Of a stretch of DNA of 64,000 nucleotides, positions 42,733 to 51,260 are shown one piece after another. Position 1 is the stretch's first letter; each line of letters begins with the position of its first letter. The notes under the pieces were generated by a model that was not told the DNA's origin, did not search any database, and saw only the letters and a program-made list of their open reading frames with translations. This DNA is from JAGWBJ01 sp034423015 (lineage in GTDB: Bacteria > Chloroflexota > Dehalococcoidia > Lucifugimonadales > JAGWBF01): assembly GCA_034423015.1 (NCBI GenBank), contig DAOUJG010000022.1:31943-95942 (forward strand), in the 5' to 3' direction. Made by a program: the position numbers and the translations under genes.

Positions 42733-42757
42733 GATTTGTGAAAGAAGGTGCAATGTG

Positions 42758-43828
42758 ATGGACGTTCTGGCGTACATGGCCGAGCATGGGCACGAGCAGC
42801 TTGTGGTGTGCTCGGAGCCGTCGGTGGGGCTGAAGGCGTTCATCGCCATACACGACACCTCCCTGGGCCCGGCGGTGGGAGGGACGCGCATATGGCCCTT
42901 CGAGACTGAGGAAGAGGCCATCATGGACGTCCTGCGGCTGTCGGAGGCGATGACCTACAAGTCGGCGGCCGCGGACCTGCCCATGGGGGGAGGCAAGGCG
43001 CTGATAATGGCCGACCCGAGGACGGACAAGACCGAGGCCCTCCTGCGCGCTTACGGCCGCCACGTCGACAGCCTGAATGGCCGGTACGTGACCACCACCG
43101 ACGTGGGCTCCACGGGCAGGGACCTGGAGTACATCTCCCTGGAGACGGAGCACGTGGCCGGGCTGCCCGTCAGCCAGGGGGGCAGCGGCGACACGTCGCT
43201 GATGACCGGGCTGGGCGTGTACATGGGTATGAAGGCGTGCGCCAAGGCGGCCTGGGGGACCGACTCCCTGTCGGGCAGGACCGTGGCCCTGCAGGGGTTT
43301 GGCAAGGTGGCCTATCGCACCGCCGAGCACCTGGTGGAAGAGGGGGCCAACCTGGTCGCGACGGACGTCTACGAGGAGGCCAGGGAGAAGGCCCGCCTCA
43401 TGGGGGCGCGGGTGGTCGACCCCGAGGCAATATACGACGTGGAGTGCGACATCTTCTCGCCCTGCGCCCTGGGGGGCGTCCTGAACTCCCGAACCATACC
43501 CCGGCTGACGTGCAGCATCATAGCCGGAGGCGCCAACAACCAGCTCCTGACCGACGACGACGGCGCGGAGCTGCACCGCAAGGGTGTCCTGTACGCCCCG
43601 GACTACATCATCAACTCGGGCGGGGTGATAAACGTCGCCTGCGAGCTGGGCGCGCCCTACAACGAGGACCGGGCGAGGGAGATGACCGAGCGCGTCTACG
43701 GGACGATGGAACGGGTGCTGGACATCTCCTCCCGTGAGGGGATGCCAACCTCCCAGGCCGCGGACCGGATGGCCCGGGAGCGCATCGACTCGGTGGCCAA
43801 GCTGCGGAGGATATACCGGGGCCCGTAG
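42758..43828 (+). CDS. Leucine/valine-type amino-acid dehydrogenase (Glu/Leu/Phe/Val family)
   Basis: The 356-residue enzyme has the substrate domain GPAVGGTRIWPF, the catalytic-Lys region MGGGKALI near 90, the Rossmann nucleotide motif LQGFGKVAYRTAEHL near 190 and IAGGANNQL. It resembles leucine and valine dehydrogenases, which deaminate branched-chain amino acids to 2-oxo acids with NAD. Length is normal. ATG 42758 has AAGGTG 7 nt upstream. The leader at 42674-42732 suggests control by transcription termination. Confidence 0.92.
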   Translation: MDVLAYMAEHGHEQLVVCSEPSVGLKAFIAIHDTSLGPAVGGTRIWPFETEEEAIMDVLRLSEAMTYKSAAADLPMGGGKALIMADPRTDKTEALLRAYGRHVDSLNGRYVTTTDVGSTGRDLEYISLETEHVAGLPVSQGGSGDTSLMTGLGVYMGMKACAKAAWGTDSLSGRTVALQGFGKVAYRTAEHLVEEGANLVATDVYEEAREKARLMGARVVDPEAIYDVECDIFSPCALGGVLNSRTIPRLTCSIIAGGANNQLLTDDDGAELHRKGVLYAPDYIINSGGVINVACELGAPYNEDRAREMTERVYGTMERVLDISSREGMPTSQAADRMARERIDSVAKLRRIYRGP

Positions 43829-43912
43829 GACCCCGGCACGGACGGCCGCCGACCTCGTCCCGCCCCCCGGAAGGGCTCGTCGGGACGCCGGTGACGTCCG
43901 GCTGCCGGGCGG

Positions 43913-44125
43913 CTAAGAGGCCTTGGTTTCCGCCTCGAAGGCCGGGGTCTTGTTCCTGTGGGCACCGTCGCAGAAGGGCTTGTTGTCGGAATTGCCGCAC
44001 CGGCACAGGGACACCCACTGGCCCTCGGGCAGGGTGAACTCGTTGTCCTCGGCGTCGACCATCGTAAAGGGGCCTTCCAGTCGATAGGGGCCGTTGGCGC
44101 GTACGGTTATCTTCATGTCAGCCAT
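43913..44125 (-). CDS. CDGSH iron-sulfur domain protein
   Basis: The 70-residue protein has the signature CRCGNSDNKPFCDGAHR near 40-57 (C-x-C-x-C... CDGxH), which holds a 2Fe-2S cluster with three Cys and one His. The N-terminal part (MKITVRANGPYRLEG) is typical of bacterial CDGSH proteins. ATG 44125 has GGGAGGAACA directly upstream. The electron or iron-sulfur partner is unknown. Confidence 0.92.
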   Translation of the reverse strand: MADMKITVRANGPYRLEGPFTMVDAEDNEFTLPEGQWVSLCRCGNSDNKPFCDGAHRNKTPAFEAETKAS

Positions 44126-44187
44126 TGTTCCTCCCGCTGTGATGGGGATGGATACCCATCGTGACGTGGCCGTATTCTCCCACGCCC

Positions 44188-44204
44188 GTTGACGGGGTGT
44201 CAAC
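44188..44204. promoter_or_regulatory. Inverted repeat upstream of the CDGSH gene
   Basis: A perfect 6-5-6 inverted repeat, GTTGAC-GGGGT-GTCAAC, overlaps a TTGACA that could serve as -35 for the CDGSH gene, although the -10 is unclear. It could be an operator. Confidence 0.35.
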
Positions 44205-44219
44205 GAACCACCGGGGGGC

Positions 44220-44591
44220 CTAGCCGTAGCCCAGTCGGTGCAGGTCGTCCTCGCTCAGCCCCAGGAAGTGGCCGACCTCGTGGACCACGGTAATCCTGAT
44301 CTCTCGCACGACCTCGTCCCTGGTGCCGCAGGCCTCCTCGATGGGGCCCTGGAAGAGGGTTATGGTGTCCGGCAGGGGCGGCAGGTCCCCGTAGCGCTGG
44401 GGCAACGGGACGCCGACGTAGAGCCCGAAGAGGCTCGAGGGCTGGTCCTCCCCGGCCTCTTGAAGATACTCCTCGCTGGGCCAGTCCTCCACCAGCAGCG
44501 CCACGTTCTCCAGGCTGTCGCGCACCGACTCGGGAAGCTCCTCGACCGCCTGCAGGACCAGGCGCTGGAACTGGCGCCGGGTGAGGCGCAT
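44220..44591 (-). CDS. Metallopeptidase family protein (HExxH)
   Basis: The 123-residue protein has HEVGHFLGLSEDDL, the zincin pattern H-E-x2-H-x2-G-x4-D, and the PSSLFGLYVGVPLP segment typical of the small bacterial metallopeptidase family (PF06262-like). It is probably a cytoplasmic zinc peptidase of unknown target. ATG 44591 is 5 nt after the nfo stop, so they form a unit. Confidence 0.88.
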   Translation of the reverse strand: MRLTRRQFQRLVLQAVEELPESVRDSLENVALLVEDWPSEEYLQEAGEDQPSSLFGLYVGVPLPQRYGDLPPLPDTITLFQGPIEEACGTRDEVVREIRITVVHEVGHFLGLSEDDLHRLGYG

Positions 44592-44596
44592 GACCC

Positions 44597-45457
44597 CTAC
44601 GCGGCCACCCGCGCCCGGATGTCCCGGAGTATGCCCAGGTTCTGCCGGTCGGGGCCCTTGCCCTCGAAGCCCGGCACCTCCAGGAAGAAGGGCAGGTCGC
44701 GGAAGGCGGGGTTGGACATGATGTTCTCGAACCCGTCCAGGCCGATGTAGCCCTCTCCCAGGTTCTCGTGGCGGTCGACTCCCGCGCCCAGGGGGTACTT
44801 GGAGTCGTTGGCGTGGACGGCCACCAGATTGTCCAGGCCTATGCACTCGTCGAACTCGGCCAGCATGGCGTCGAGGCCTTCTTTCGTGGCGACGTCGTAG
44901 CCCGCGGCGAAGGAGTGCTGGGTGTCCAGGCAGACCTTGAGCCGCTCACGGTATCCGGGCCGGGCGGCGGAGAGGATGCGCCCAAGCTCGTCGAAGCTGG
45001 CCCCGATGTGCTGGCCCATGCCGGCGGTGTTCTCCAGGGTGAGCCAGGGCCCCTCGGGGGAGCTGTCCAGCACCCGCTCCAGGGCGGAGACGGTCTGCTG
45101 GAGGATGGCGTCGTACCCCGCGCCCTTGTGGCTGCCGGGATGGACTATGACCCCGGCGGCGTCCACCTGGGCGGCAAGGTCCATGTAGTTGACCAGGGAG
45201 TCGATGCCCTTTTCCAGCAGCGCCGGGTTGGGGGTGCCGAGGTTGATCAGGTAGACGGCGTGGAAGAAGACGGGGGCGATCTCCGCCTCCCGGGCCTTAT
45301 GCCGGAAGGTCTCGGCCCGCTCCTGGGAGACCGGCCTGAAGGCCCATGCCTGGGGCGCCGAGCCGAATATCTGGATGGTCTCGCAGCCCAGGTCGGCTGC
45401 CCGGTCTATGGCCTTGTCCAAGCCGCCCGAGGTGGAGACGTGCGCACCCAGCTTCAT
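44597..45457 (-). CDS. nfo: Endonuclease IV
   Basis: The 286-residue AP endonuclease cuts DNA at abasic sites in base excision repair. It has the TIM-barrel motifs KLGAHVSTSGGLDKAI, VIVHPGSHKGAG, KVCLDTQHSFAAGYD and AVHANDSK with the trinuclear zinc ligands. Its length is normal. It is the fifth gene of the def operon and lies after a 16-bp tandem repeat (45473-45552). Confidence 0.96.
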   Translation of the reverse strand: MKLGAHVSTSGGLDKAIDRAADLGCETIQIFGSAPQAWAFRPVSQERAETFRHKAREAEIAPVFFHAVYLINLGTPNPALLEKGIDSLVNYMDLAAQVDAAGVIVHPGSHKGAGYDAILQQTVSALERVLDSSPEGPWLTLENTAGMGQHIGASFDELGRILSAARPGYRERLKVCLDTQHSFAAGYDVATKEGLDAMLAEFDECIGLDNLVAVHANDSKYPLGAGVDRHENLGEGYIGLDGFENIMSNPAFRDLPFFLEVPGFEGKGPDRQNLGILRDIRARVAA

Positions 45458-45472
45458 TGGCGCTCCCTTCCG

Positions 45473-45552
45473 GTCTCACGTTTGGCCAGTCTCGCGTTTG
45501 GCCGATCTCACGTTCGGCCGGTCCTACGTTTGGCCGGTCTCGCGTTCGGTAC
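45473..45552. repeat. 16-bp tandem repeat (five units) before nfo
   Basis: Five contiguous copies of GTCTCRCGTTYGGCCG with small changes occupy the gap between secF end and nfo start. The unit is not a multiple of three, so it is unlikely to be coding, and there are no spacers as in CRISPR arrays. Confidence 0.8.
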
Positions 45553-45591
45553 GCAGGCACTGGGACGCCGCCCCCGGGAGGGCCGGGGCCG

Positions 45592-46557
45592 CTAGCCGCT
45601 CCTGGCCGGGACGCGGCGGACGAAGGGGAGGTATCCCAGGGCCCGGCGAAGCTCTCCCCGCTCCCAGATCACCAGGAACTGGCTGGCGATGGCGGCGGAG
45701 GAGTAGGTGCCGACCACGACGCCTATGATGAGGACCAGCAGGAACGGGCGTATGGTGGAGCCGCCGAAGAGCAGCAGGGCCAGCAGCACGAACAGGGTCG
45801 TCAGGCTGGTGTTGAGAGACCGGCCGATGGTCTCCATGATGCTCAGGTTGACCAGCCCGGGGAAGGGCCTGTCGGGGTTGCGGGCGACGTTCTCCCGTAT
45901 CCTGTCGAACACCACGATGGTGTCGTTGACGCTGTATCCCAGCACGGTGAGGAGGCCGACGATGAACATGGAGTTGACCTCCACGTTCAGCACCTTTCCC
46001 AGTATGGAAAAGATGCCGACGATGAGGAGCATGTCGTGGACGAGGGCCAGGATGGCGGAGACGCCGTACCGGAAGGAGTTGGGGATGTTGCGGAAGGCCC
46101 AGGTGACGTACACGAGGATGCCCACGGCGGCGAACAGCACTGCGATGATGGCGTTCCTGACCATCTCCTCGGCGACGATGGCCGACACGGTATCGAAGTC
46201 CCGGGACTCGATGGGGCCTATCCTGTCCTCCAGGTCCCGCTCGATGACCGCCTGCTCCGAGGACACGGCGCCGTCGGGGCCCTCGACCTGCGGCTCCAGG
46301 ACGTCGGTGCGGATGAAGACCGAGCGCCCGCCGGTCTTCTGGATCAGGGCCTCGGAGTGGCCGTGGTCGTCGAGGACGTCCCTGACGGCGTCCTCGTTCA
46401 CATCCGTTCCCCGCACGAAGGTGACCTCCAGTGCCGACCCGCTGGTGAAGTCGATGCCTGGGGTGAGGGGTGGGGGGATCAGGAGAGATATGACTCCCGG
46501 CAGGATGATCAGGCCGGAGACCAGGAAGAACCACCCTCGCTTGCCGACGAAGTCCAA
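45592..46557 (-). CDS. secF: Protein-export membrane protein SecF
   Basis: The 321-residue inner-membrane protein joins SecD to use the proton gradient for Sec protein translocation. It has a first transmembrane segment (GWFFLVSGLIILPGVISLL), a periplasmic domain with PGIDFTSGSALEV and five later helices around VGLLTVLGYSVNDTIVVFDR. TTG 46557 is the start, 2 nt after the secD stop. It is of normal length. Confidence 0.95.
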   Translation of the reverse strand: MDFVGKRGWFFLVSGLIILPGVISLLIPPPLTPGIDFTSGSALEVTFVRGTDVNEDAVRDVLDDHGHSEALIQKTGGRSVFIRTDVLEPQVEGPDGAVSSEQAVIERDLEDRIGPIESRDFDTVSAIVAEEMVRNAIIAVLFAAVGILVYVTWAFRNIPNSFRYGVSAILALVHDMLLIVGIFSILGKVLNVEVNSMFIVGLLTVLGYSVNDTIVVFDRIRENVARNPDRPFPGLVNLSIMETIGRSLNTSLTTLFVLLALLLFGGSTIRPFLLVLIIGVVVGTYSSAAIASQFLVIWERGELRRALGYLPFVRRVPARSG

Positions 46558-46559
46558 GG

Positions 46560-49070
46560 CTAGCCGCCTCTCCTGCGACCCGGCGCCGCCGGTCCCGGGT
46601 CGTGACCGGCGCCGGCCACCGGCACCGGCTGCCGCGGGGGCTCCGGAGTGAACAGATTGATCCTGCTCCCCATGGGGGTGTACGCCAGCAGCTGGAGCAT
46701 GTTGCGGCTGACGGTCATGGCGGTGAACATGCTGACTATGACCCCGATCCCCAGGGTGAGGGAGAATCCGGTGACGATGGGGGTCCCGGTGCGGGAGCCG
46801 AACCACCACAGGATGAGGCAGGTGATGATGGTGGAGATGTTGCTGTCGCGGATGGCGGTCCACGCCCTCCGAAATCCCACGTCCATGGAGGAGGTGAGGG
46901 ACCGGCCGGTGCGCATCTCCTCCTTCATGCGCTCGAAGATCAGCACGTTGGCGTCCACGGCCATTCCTATGGACAGGACGAGGCCGGCGACCCCCGACAG
47001 GGTGAGGGTGACGGGCAGCAGCTTGAAGATGGCCAGGACTATCGCGGCGTACACGATGAGGGCGGTGGCCGCCACCAGCCCGGCGACACGATAGTAGGCG
47101 ATGAGGAACAGCAGGACCAGGCCAAGGCCCACGAAACCCGCCACCAGGCTGTTCCTCAGCGAGTCCTCCCCCAGGAGGGCGTCGACGGTGTCCTCGCGGA
47201 TGAGCTCCAGGGGTACGTCCAGGCTACCCGACTCGAGCTGAATGGCCAGGGTCTGGGCCTCTTCCCGGTTGAAGTTGCCCGTTATGCGGGTCCGTCCGTC
47301 GGGGCTGTGGCCGCTGACTATGGGCGCCGTGAGCTGCTCGTCGTCCCGGTATATGGCGATGCGCCTTCTCTGGTCTCCCACCAGGCGCCGGGTGAGGTCG
47401 CTCCAGATTCCGGCGGCCTTGCCCTTGAACTCCAGGTGGACCTCGTGATCGGAGGTGGTCGGGTTGCGCTGGGCGAAGGCCTCCTCCAGGTCCTCGCCGG
47501 TGATGTCCACGGGGAGGTCGCTGTACCGCCCCTCGCCGCCCAGCTCCAGGGGCTCGCAGGCCCCGGGGTTGGAGCTGAGCTCCTCCAGGCTGACCAGGCA
47601 CTCGCGCTCGAAGAAGCTGAGCTGGGCCGTCTGGCCGATGAGCCGCTTGGCGTCCTCGACGCCGCCGGATGCGGTCAAGGCCGCGATGCCGGGTGGGTCC
47701 CTGGTCAATCCCTCCCTCAGGGCGTCGCGCCCCTCGGTGGTGATGGAGTCCTTGATGTTTATGGAGTACCGGTCGGGAGCGACCGCCTCCACGGAGTAGT
47801 CCACGTAGCCCAGCTCGTCCAGGAGCCGTTCGATGCCGGACCGGTTGAGCGGCGGAATGAATACGCTGGTGATCTGCTTGCCCTCGTCGCCGGTGGCGAC
47901 CGACTCGAAGGGAGCGAATATCTGGGTGACGAAATTGCTCAGGGTGTTGACCTCGGCGTCGGTAAAGGGCTGCTCGGTGCTGATGACGAAGGTGTTGACC
48001 TCGGGGTTGTCCACGCTGTCGCCGGTGCGTCCAACGGCGGTCAGGACGTTCGTGAGGTCGACGGTGGAGGGCACCGGACGGAAGGCCACGTCTATGGTGG
48101 AGCCCTCGGAGCCGGGGAGCTGCACGACCACCCTGTCCTCGCCCCAACGCTGGATGATGGGCTCGGTGGTTCCCAGGGCGTTGATACGGTTCTGTATGAT
48201 GTCGATGACGCCCTTCATCTGGTCTTCGGTGGGGCTCTGGACCTCGGGGCGGAAGAGGGTGACGGGGCCCACGTCGGAGACGGCGTCCCTCAGGTCCGTC
48301 TGCCTGGCCTCATCGTCTAGGGCCAGGCCCTCGATGCGGAAGCGGGTCTGGGGAGGGCTCTCGAAACCCGCGTCTACCAGCCCCACCTCATCGAGGAAGT
48401 CCTGGACGTCCTCGTCCAGCAGGAGGTCGTTGAAGGTGACCATGACCGAGTCGCCGGTCAGGACGAAGGACTCGAAGGTCGACAGCCTCTCCTCCAACGC
48501 CACCCTGAGCTGCCCTTCGGCGTTGGCCAGGAAGGGCAGGCCCTGGATGGAATACCGGTTCTCGCCCGTGGTTTCGATTACCGGGGCGTCGTAGCCTAGC
48601 TGGGAGAGAGTAAGGCTGATGGCGCCCTCGTCGGCGGTGCCCAGGAAGGCCACCTCGACGCCCTCGTCCTGGAACTCGATGGTGTCTATCAGGGCGATGT
48701 CGGCTTCCAGGCGCCGCTCCAGGTCGGCCTCGGACAGCTGCTGGAGGGCGAGGCCGGTCAGGACGAACTCGGGCTTGGCGATGGCGGCCCGTGTCTGCTC
48801 CTGGGCCTGGAGCACGTCCATGATGTCCGTTTCGTCCACCGGCTCGTCGAACTCCAGCGCGACCAGGTCCGGCAGGTCGGCCTGGTAGCGCAGGTCGCTG
48901 CCGCCCTCCAGGTCCAGGCCGAGGGTGAGCCCCAGGGGACCGGAGGCTTCCCGGTCGATGTCGAAGAGGCTGGGTATCGATACGTGCACCTCTTGAAAGC
49001 TCAGGGAGGCGACGGCCAGCGCGACCACCACGAAGACGAAGGCGAAGACCCTGACCCCTCTCCTACGCAC
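46560..49070 (-). CDS. secD: Protein-export membrane protein SecD with enlarged periplasmic domain
   Basis: The 836-residue protein is much longer than usual SecD (about 400-600). It has one N-terminal helix, LGLDLEGGSDLRYQ, a large periplasmic region (about 55-600), and the C-terminal RND-type helices with LSGVAGLVLSIGMAVDANVLIFERMKEE. Within the periplasmic part, similar blocks end in Y/F-S/R-I-x-G/K (YSIQGLPF, FRIEGLAL, YSINIKDS), hinting at repeated subdomains. GTG 49070 overlaps the preceding gene stop by 8 nt. Confidence 0.93.
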   Translation of the reverse strand: MRRRGVRVFAFVFVVVALAVASLSFQEVHVSIPSLFDIDREASGPLGLTLGLDLEGGSDLRYQADLPDLVALEFDEPVDETDIMDVLQAQEQTRAAIAKPEFVLTGLALQQLSEADLERRLEADIALIDTIEFQDEGVEVAFLGTADEGAISLTLSQLGYDAPVIETTGENRYSIQGLPFLANAEGQLRVALEERLSTFESFVLTGDSVMVTFNDLLLDEDVQDFLDEVGLVDAGFESPPQTRFRIEGLALDDEARQTDLRDAVSDVGPVTLFRPEVQSPTEDQMKGVIDIIQNRINALGTTEPIIQRWGEDRVVVQLPGSEGSTIDVAFRPVPSTVDLTNVLTAVGRTGDSVDNPEVNTFVISTEQPFTDAEVNTLSNFVTQIFAPFESVATGDEGKQITSVFIPPLNRSGIERLLDELGYVDYSVEAVAPDRYSINIKDSITTEGRDALREGLTRDPPGIAALTASGGVEDAKRLIGQTAQLSFFERECLVSLEELSSNPGACEPLELGGEGRYSDLPVDITGEDLEEAFAQRNPTTSDHEVHLEFKGKAAGIWSDLTRRLVGDQRRRIAIYRDDEQLTAPIVSGHSPDGRTRITGNFNREEAQTLAIQLESGSLDVPLELIREDTVDALLGEDSLRNSLVAGFVGLGLVLLFLIAYYRVAGLVAATALIVYAAIVLAIFKLLPVTLTLSGVAGLVLSIGMAVDANVLIFERMKEEMRTGRSLTSSMDVGFRRAWTAIRDSNISTIITCLILWWFGSRTGTPIVTGFSLTLGIGVIVSMFTAMTVSRNMLQLLAYTPMGSRINLFTPEPPRQPVPVAGAGHDPGPAAPGRRRGG

Positions 49071-50670
49071 TACCCGTACCCACCCCTACGGTATCCAACG
49101 CGCCGTCCCTGAGGCGTCGGGCCATGGCCAGGGCCCCGTCCCGGGTGCTCACCTCGCCCGCTGCCCGCGCCTCCTCTATGCCGTCGAGCATGGCGCCGAC
49201 GGCGGGGCCTGGCGTCATGTCGAGGGCGGTCATCAGGTCGTGTCCCGTGACCAGCCTGGGGGTCCGTTGGGGGGACCTGGGCCCCGTGCCCATCTCCAGC
49301 ACGTGGGCGACCCGGCCGGCGTGGCGGCGCCAGGCGTCCATGTCCAGGAGCGGCCCCCGGGCGGCCAGGTGGTCGGCGAGGCTGAGATACAGGGTGTCGA
49401 CGGCCGCGTCGCCCAGGTCCCGGAAGTACCGGTGGACGGCGCGGGCCGTGGGCATTTCGCCCCCCTGGCTCATCTGGGTCGGCCTCAGGTGGTGTTCCAC
49501 CACGCGGGAGACCAGGGCCGTGCCCCGGTTGCCCACCCGCAGCCTGCCGAGGATGTCTCGACTCATTACCGCTCCCACGGTGTGATGTCCCAGGAACCTG
49601 GTCCGGCCGGTGGAGTCCACCGTCCTGGCGGCGGGCTTGGCCACGTCGTGCAGCAGACCGGCCAGCTTCAGGAAGGTGCGCCGGCTGTGCCCGTCGCACA
49701 CCTGGGAGGCGAACCGCTGCTCCGTTTCCGCTCCCCACGGCACTTCTCGCACCACCGGGTCGAGCCTGTCGGGGGACGTGACCCGCTCCACACCGTCGAC
49801 GGCGTTGATCGAGTGGCCGAACACGTCCCAGTAGTGCTCCCGGGGCTGCTCTACTCCCCTGGCTTCTCCAAGCTCAGGGATTATACAGCACAGCAGGCCC
49901 AGGGCGTCCAGCACCTCCAGGTGTCTCTTGGCGCCATCCAGGACCAGGATGGCCAGCAGTTCGTCCCGCAGGCGCTCGCCGGGAACGTGCGACACAAGCC
50001 CGGCGTCGGCGCGAACGAGGCTCTCGGTGGCCTCCTCCAGGCGGAAGCCAAGGGCCGCCGCCAGCCGCACGGCCCTCAGCAGGCGGCCAGGTTCATCGCG
50101 AAACACGTTCGGCCCCACCGTCCTCACGAGACCGCGCTCCAGGTCGCGGAGGCCGCCGTACGGGTCGGCGGTCCCGTCGAGCCGGAGGGGAAGCTCCCAC
50201 TGCTCGACCGGGACGGCGATGGCGTCGACGGTGAAGTCGCGCCTGGCCAGATCGTCCTCGATGGAGCCGCTCAGTGGCGCCAGGTCCACGGTCCAGCGGC
50301 CTTCGCCGTCGCATGGGAGCGTCACGCGGACGATGCGGTCGGCCGGGCCCATGCCGGGCAGCACCCGGCCGTCGCCGCCCAGGCTCGACACACTCCCGCC
50401 CAGGGAGGCCGCGAGCTCCTCTCCCAGGGCATGGACGTCCGCCGCGGCGACCACGTCCAGGTCCCGGGAGGGCACGCCTCGCAGGGAGTCCCTGACGAAG
50501 CCGCCGACGAGGAACGCCCGTATCGACCGGGCGAGGAGGAGTTGTCTCAGACGTGTAAGGATAGCGACGCTCGGAGGGTGTCGGATGTGGGGATGACGGT
50601 AGGAGGCAAGGCCGGGCCTCGGGCTACCCGGTGCGGCCGGCCTCCACCGGCTCGCCTTGGGCGGGCGCAT
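49063..50670 (-). CDS. CCA-adding / poly(A) polymerase-family nucleotidyltransferase with HD domain
   Basis: The 535-residue protein has the class II nucleotidyltransferase motif FLVGGFVRDSLRGVPSRDLDVV near 55-75, DFTVDAIAVPV, the arginine-rich ERGLVRTVGPNVFRDEPGRLLRAVR block and an HD domain (LLHDVAKP). Related enzymes add CCA to tRNA or A-tails to RNA; the tRNA-Pro at 55597 already encodes CCA, so repair or polyadenylation are also possible. The only ATG, 50670, overlaps def by 47 nt; the first 36 residues are not conserved, so the true start may be a rare codon closer to the motif. Confidence 0.88.
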   Translation of the reverse strand: MRPPKASRWRPAAPGSPRPGLASYRHPHIRHPPSVAILTRLRQLLLARSIRAFLVGGFVRDSLRGVPSRDLDVVAAADVHALGEELAASLGGSVSSLGGDGRVLPGMGPADRIVRVTLPCDGEGRWTVDLAPLSGSIEDDLARRDFTVDAIAVPVEQWELPLRLDGTADPYGGLRDLERGLVRTVGPNVFRDEPGRLLRAVRLAAALGFRLEEATESLVRADAGLVSHVPGERLRDELLAILVLDGAKRHLEVLDALGLLCCIIPELGEARGVEQPREHYWDVFGHSINAVDGVERVTSPDRLDPVVREVPWGAETEQRFASQVCDGHSRRTFLKLAGLLHDVAKPAARTVDSTGRTRFLGHHTVGAVMSRDILGRLRVGNRGTALVSRVVEHHLRPTQMSQGGEMPTARAVHRYFRDLGDAAVDTLYLSLADHLAARGPLLDMDAWRRHAGRVAHVLEMGTGPRSPQRTPRLVTGHDLMTALDMTPGPAVGAMLDGIEEARAAGEVSTRDGALAMARRLRDGALDTVGVGTGSA

Positions 50671-51175
50671 CCTGGAGATCTTCCCTGGGCTGGGGCCCTT
50701 CCCTGGGCTCCTCTTTCCAGAGCTGGTCCCTGGAGACGAGCCGGTCGATGTAGAGGGCGCCGTCCAGGTGGTCTATCTCGTGCTCCAGGGCCTGGGCCAG
50801 GAGCTCCTCCGCGGAGACCCTTACCTGCTTCCCGTTGCGGTCCAGGCCCTTGGCGCGGACCTTGACGGAACGCCGGACCATGCCGCGGTAGCCGGGGATG
50901 CTGAGGCAGCCTTCCTCGACCTCTCGCTCCCCCTCTCGGCGGGTTATTTCGGGGTTGATGAAGACCCGGGGCTCTTCGTCCTCGGGCAGCTGGATGACCA
51001 CCACCCTCTGGAGGACTCCGACTTGGTTGGCGGCCAGGCCCACGCCATTGGCTTCGTGCATGGTCTCGATCATGTCGTCGATGAGCCGCTGAAGGGAGCC
51101 GCCGAGGGAGCTGACCCGCTTGGCCTTCTGCCTCAGGACCGGGTCGGGCACGATGCGCATGGGAAGGACTGACAA
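50624..51175 (-). CDS. def: Peptide deformylase
   Basis: The 183-residue metalloenzyme removes N-formyl groups from new proteins. It has all three motifs: GVGLAANQVG, EGCLSIPG and HEIDH. TTG 51175 is the start because the promoter -10 at 51225 places transcription downstream of an earlier ATG at 51244. AGAGGTAG precedes it. The C-terminus is longer and acidic/proline-rich. It leads the def-CCA-secD-secF-nfo-metallopeptidase cluster. Confidence 0.95.
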   Translation of the reverse strand: MSVLPMRIVPDPVLRQKAKRVSSLGGSLQRLIDDMIETMHEANGVGLAANQVGVLQRVVVIQLPEDEEPRVFINPEITRREGEREVEEGCLSIPGYRGMVRRSVKVRAKGLDRNGKQVRVSAEELLAQALEHEIDHLDGALYIDRLVSRDQLWKEEPREGPQPREDLQDAPAQGEPVEAGRTG

Positions 51176-51224
51176 CGCTCTACCTCTGGGCCGATAGTGA
51201 CTGGCCGCCCCGGCCACCGTATCG

Positions 51225-51253
51225 ATTATAGAGAGGTTGGTCACGTGTGTAAA
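51225..51253 (-). promoter_or_regulatory. Promoter of the def-secDF operon
   Basis: On the minus strand, TTTACA (51253-51248), a 17-bp spacer and a perfect TATAAT (51230-51225). It supports the def start at 51175. Confidence 0.75.
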
Positions 51254-51260
51254 GGCACGG

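Noticed and set aside
45473..45552. CRISPR array
   Set aside because: The 16-bp units are contiguous with no spacers and no cas genes are nearby.
46602..48320. Long plus-strand open frame over secD
   Set aside because: Shadow frame of secD; Asp/Gly/Gln-rich with no recognisable motif.
49240..50865. 541-residue plus-strand open frame over the CCA-type gene and def
   Set aside because: It spans two supported genes on the other strand and has no domain signature.
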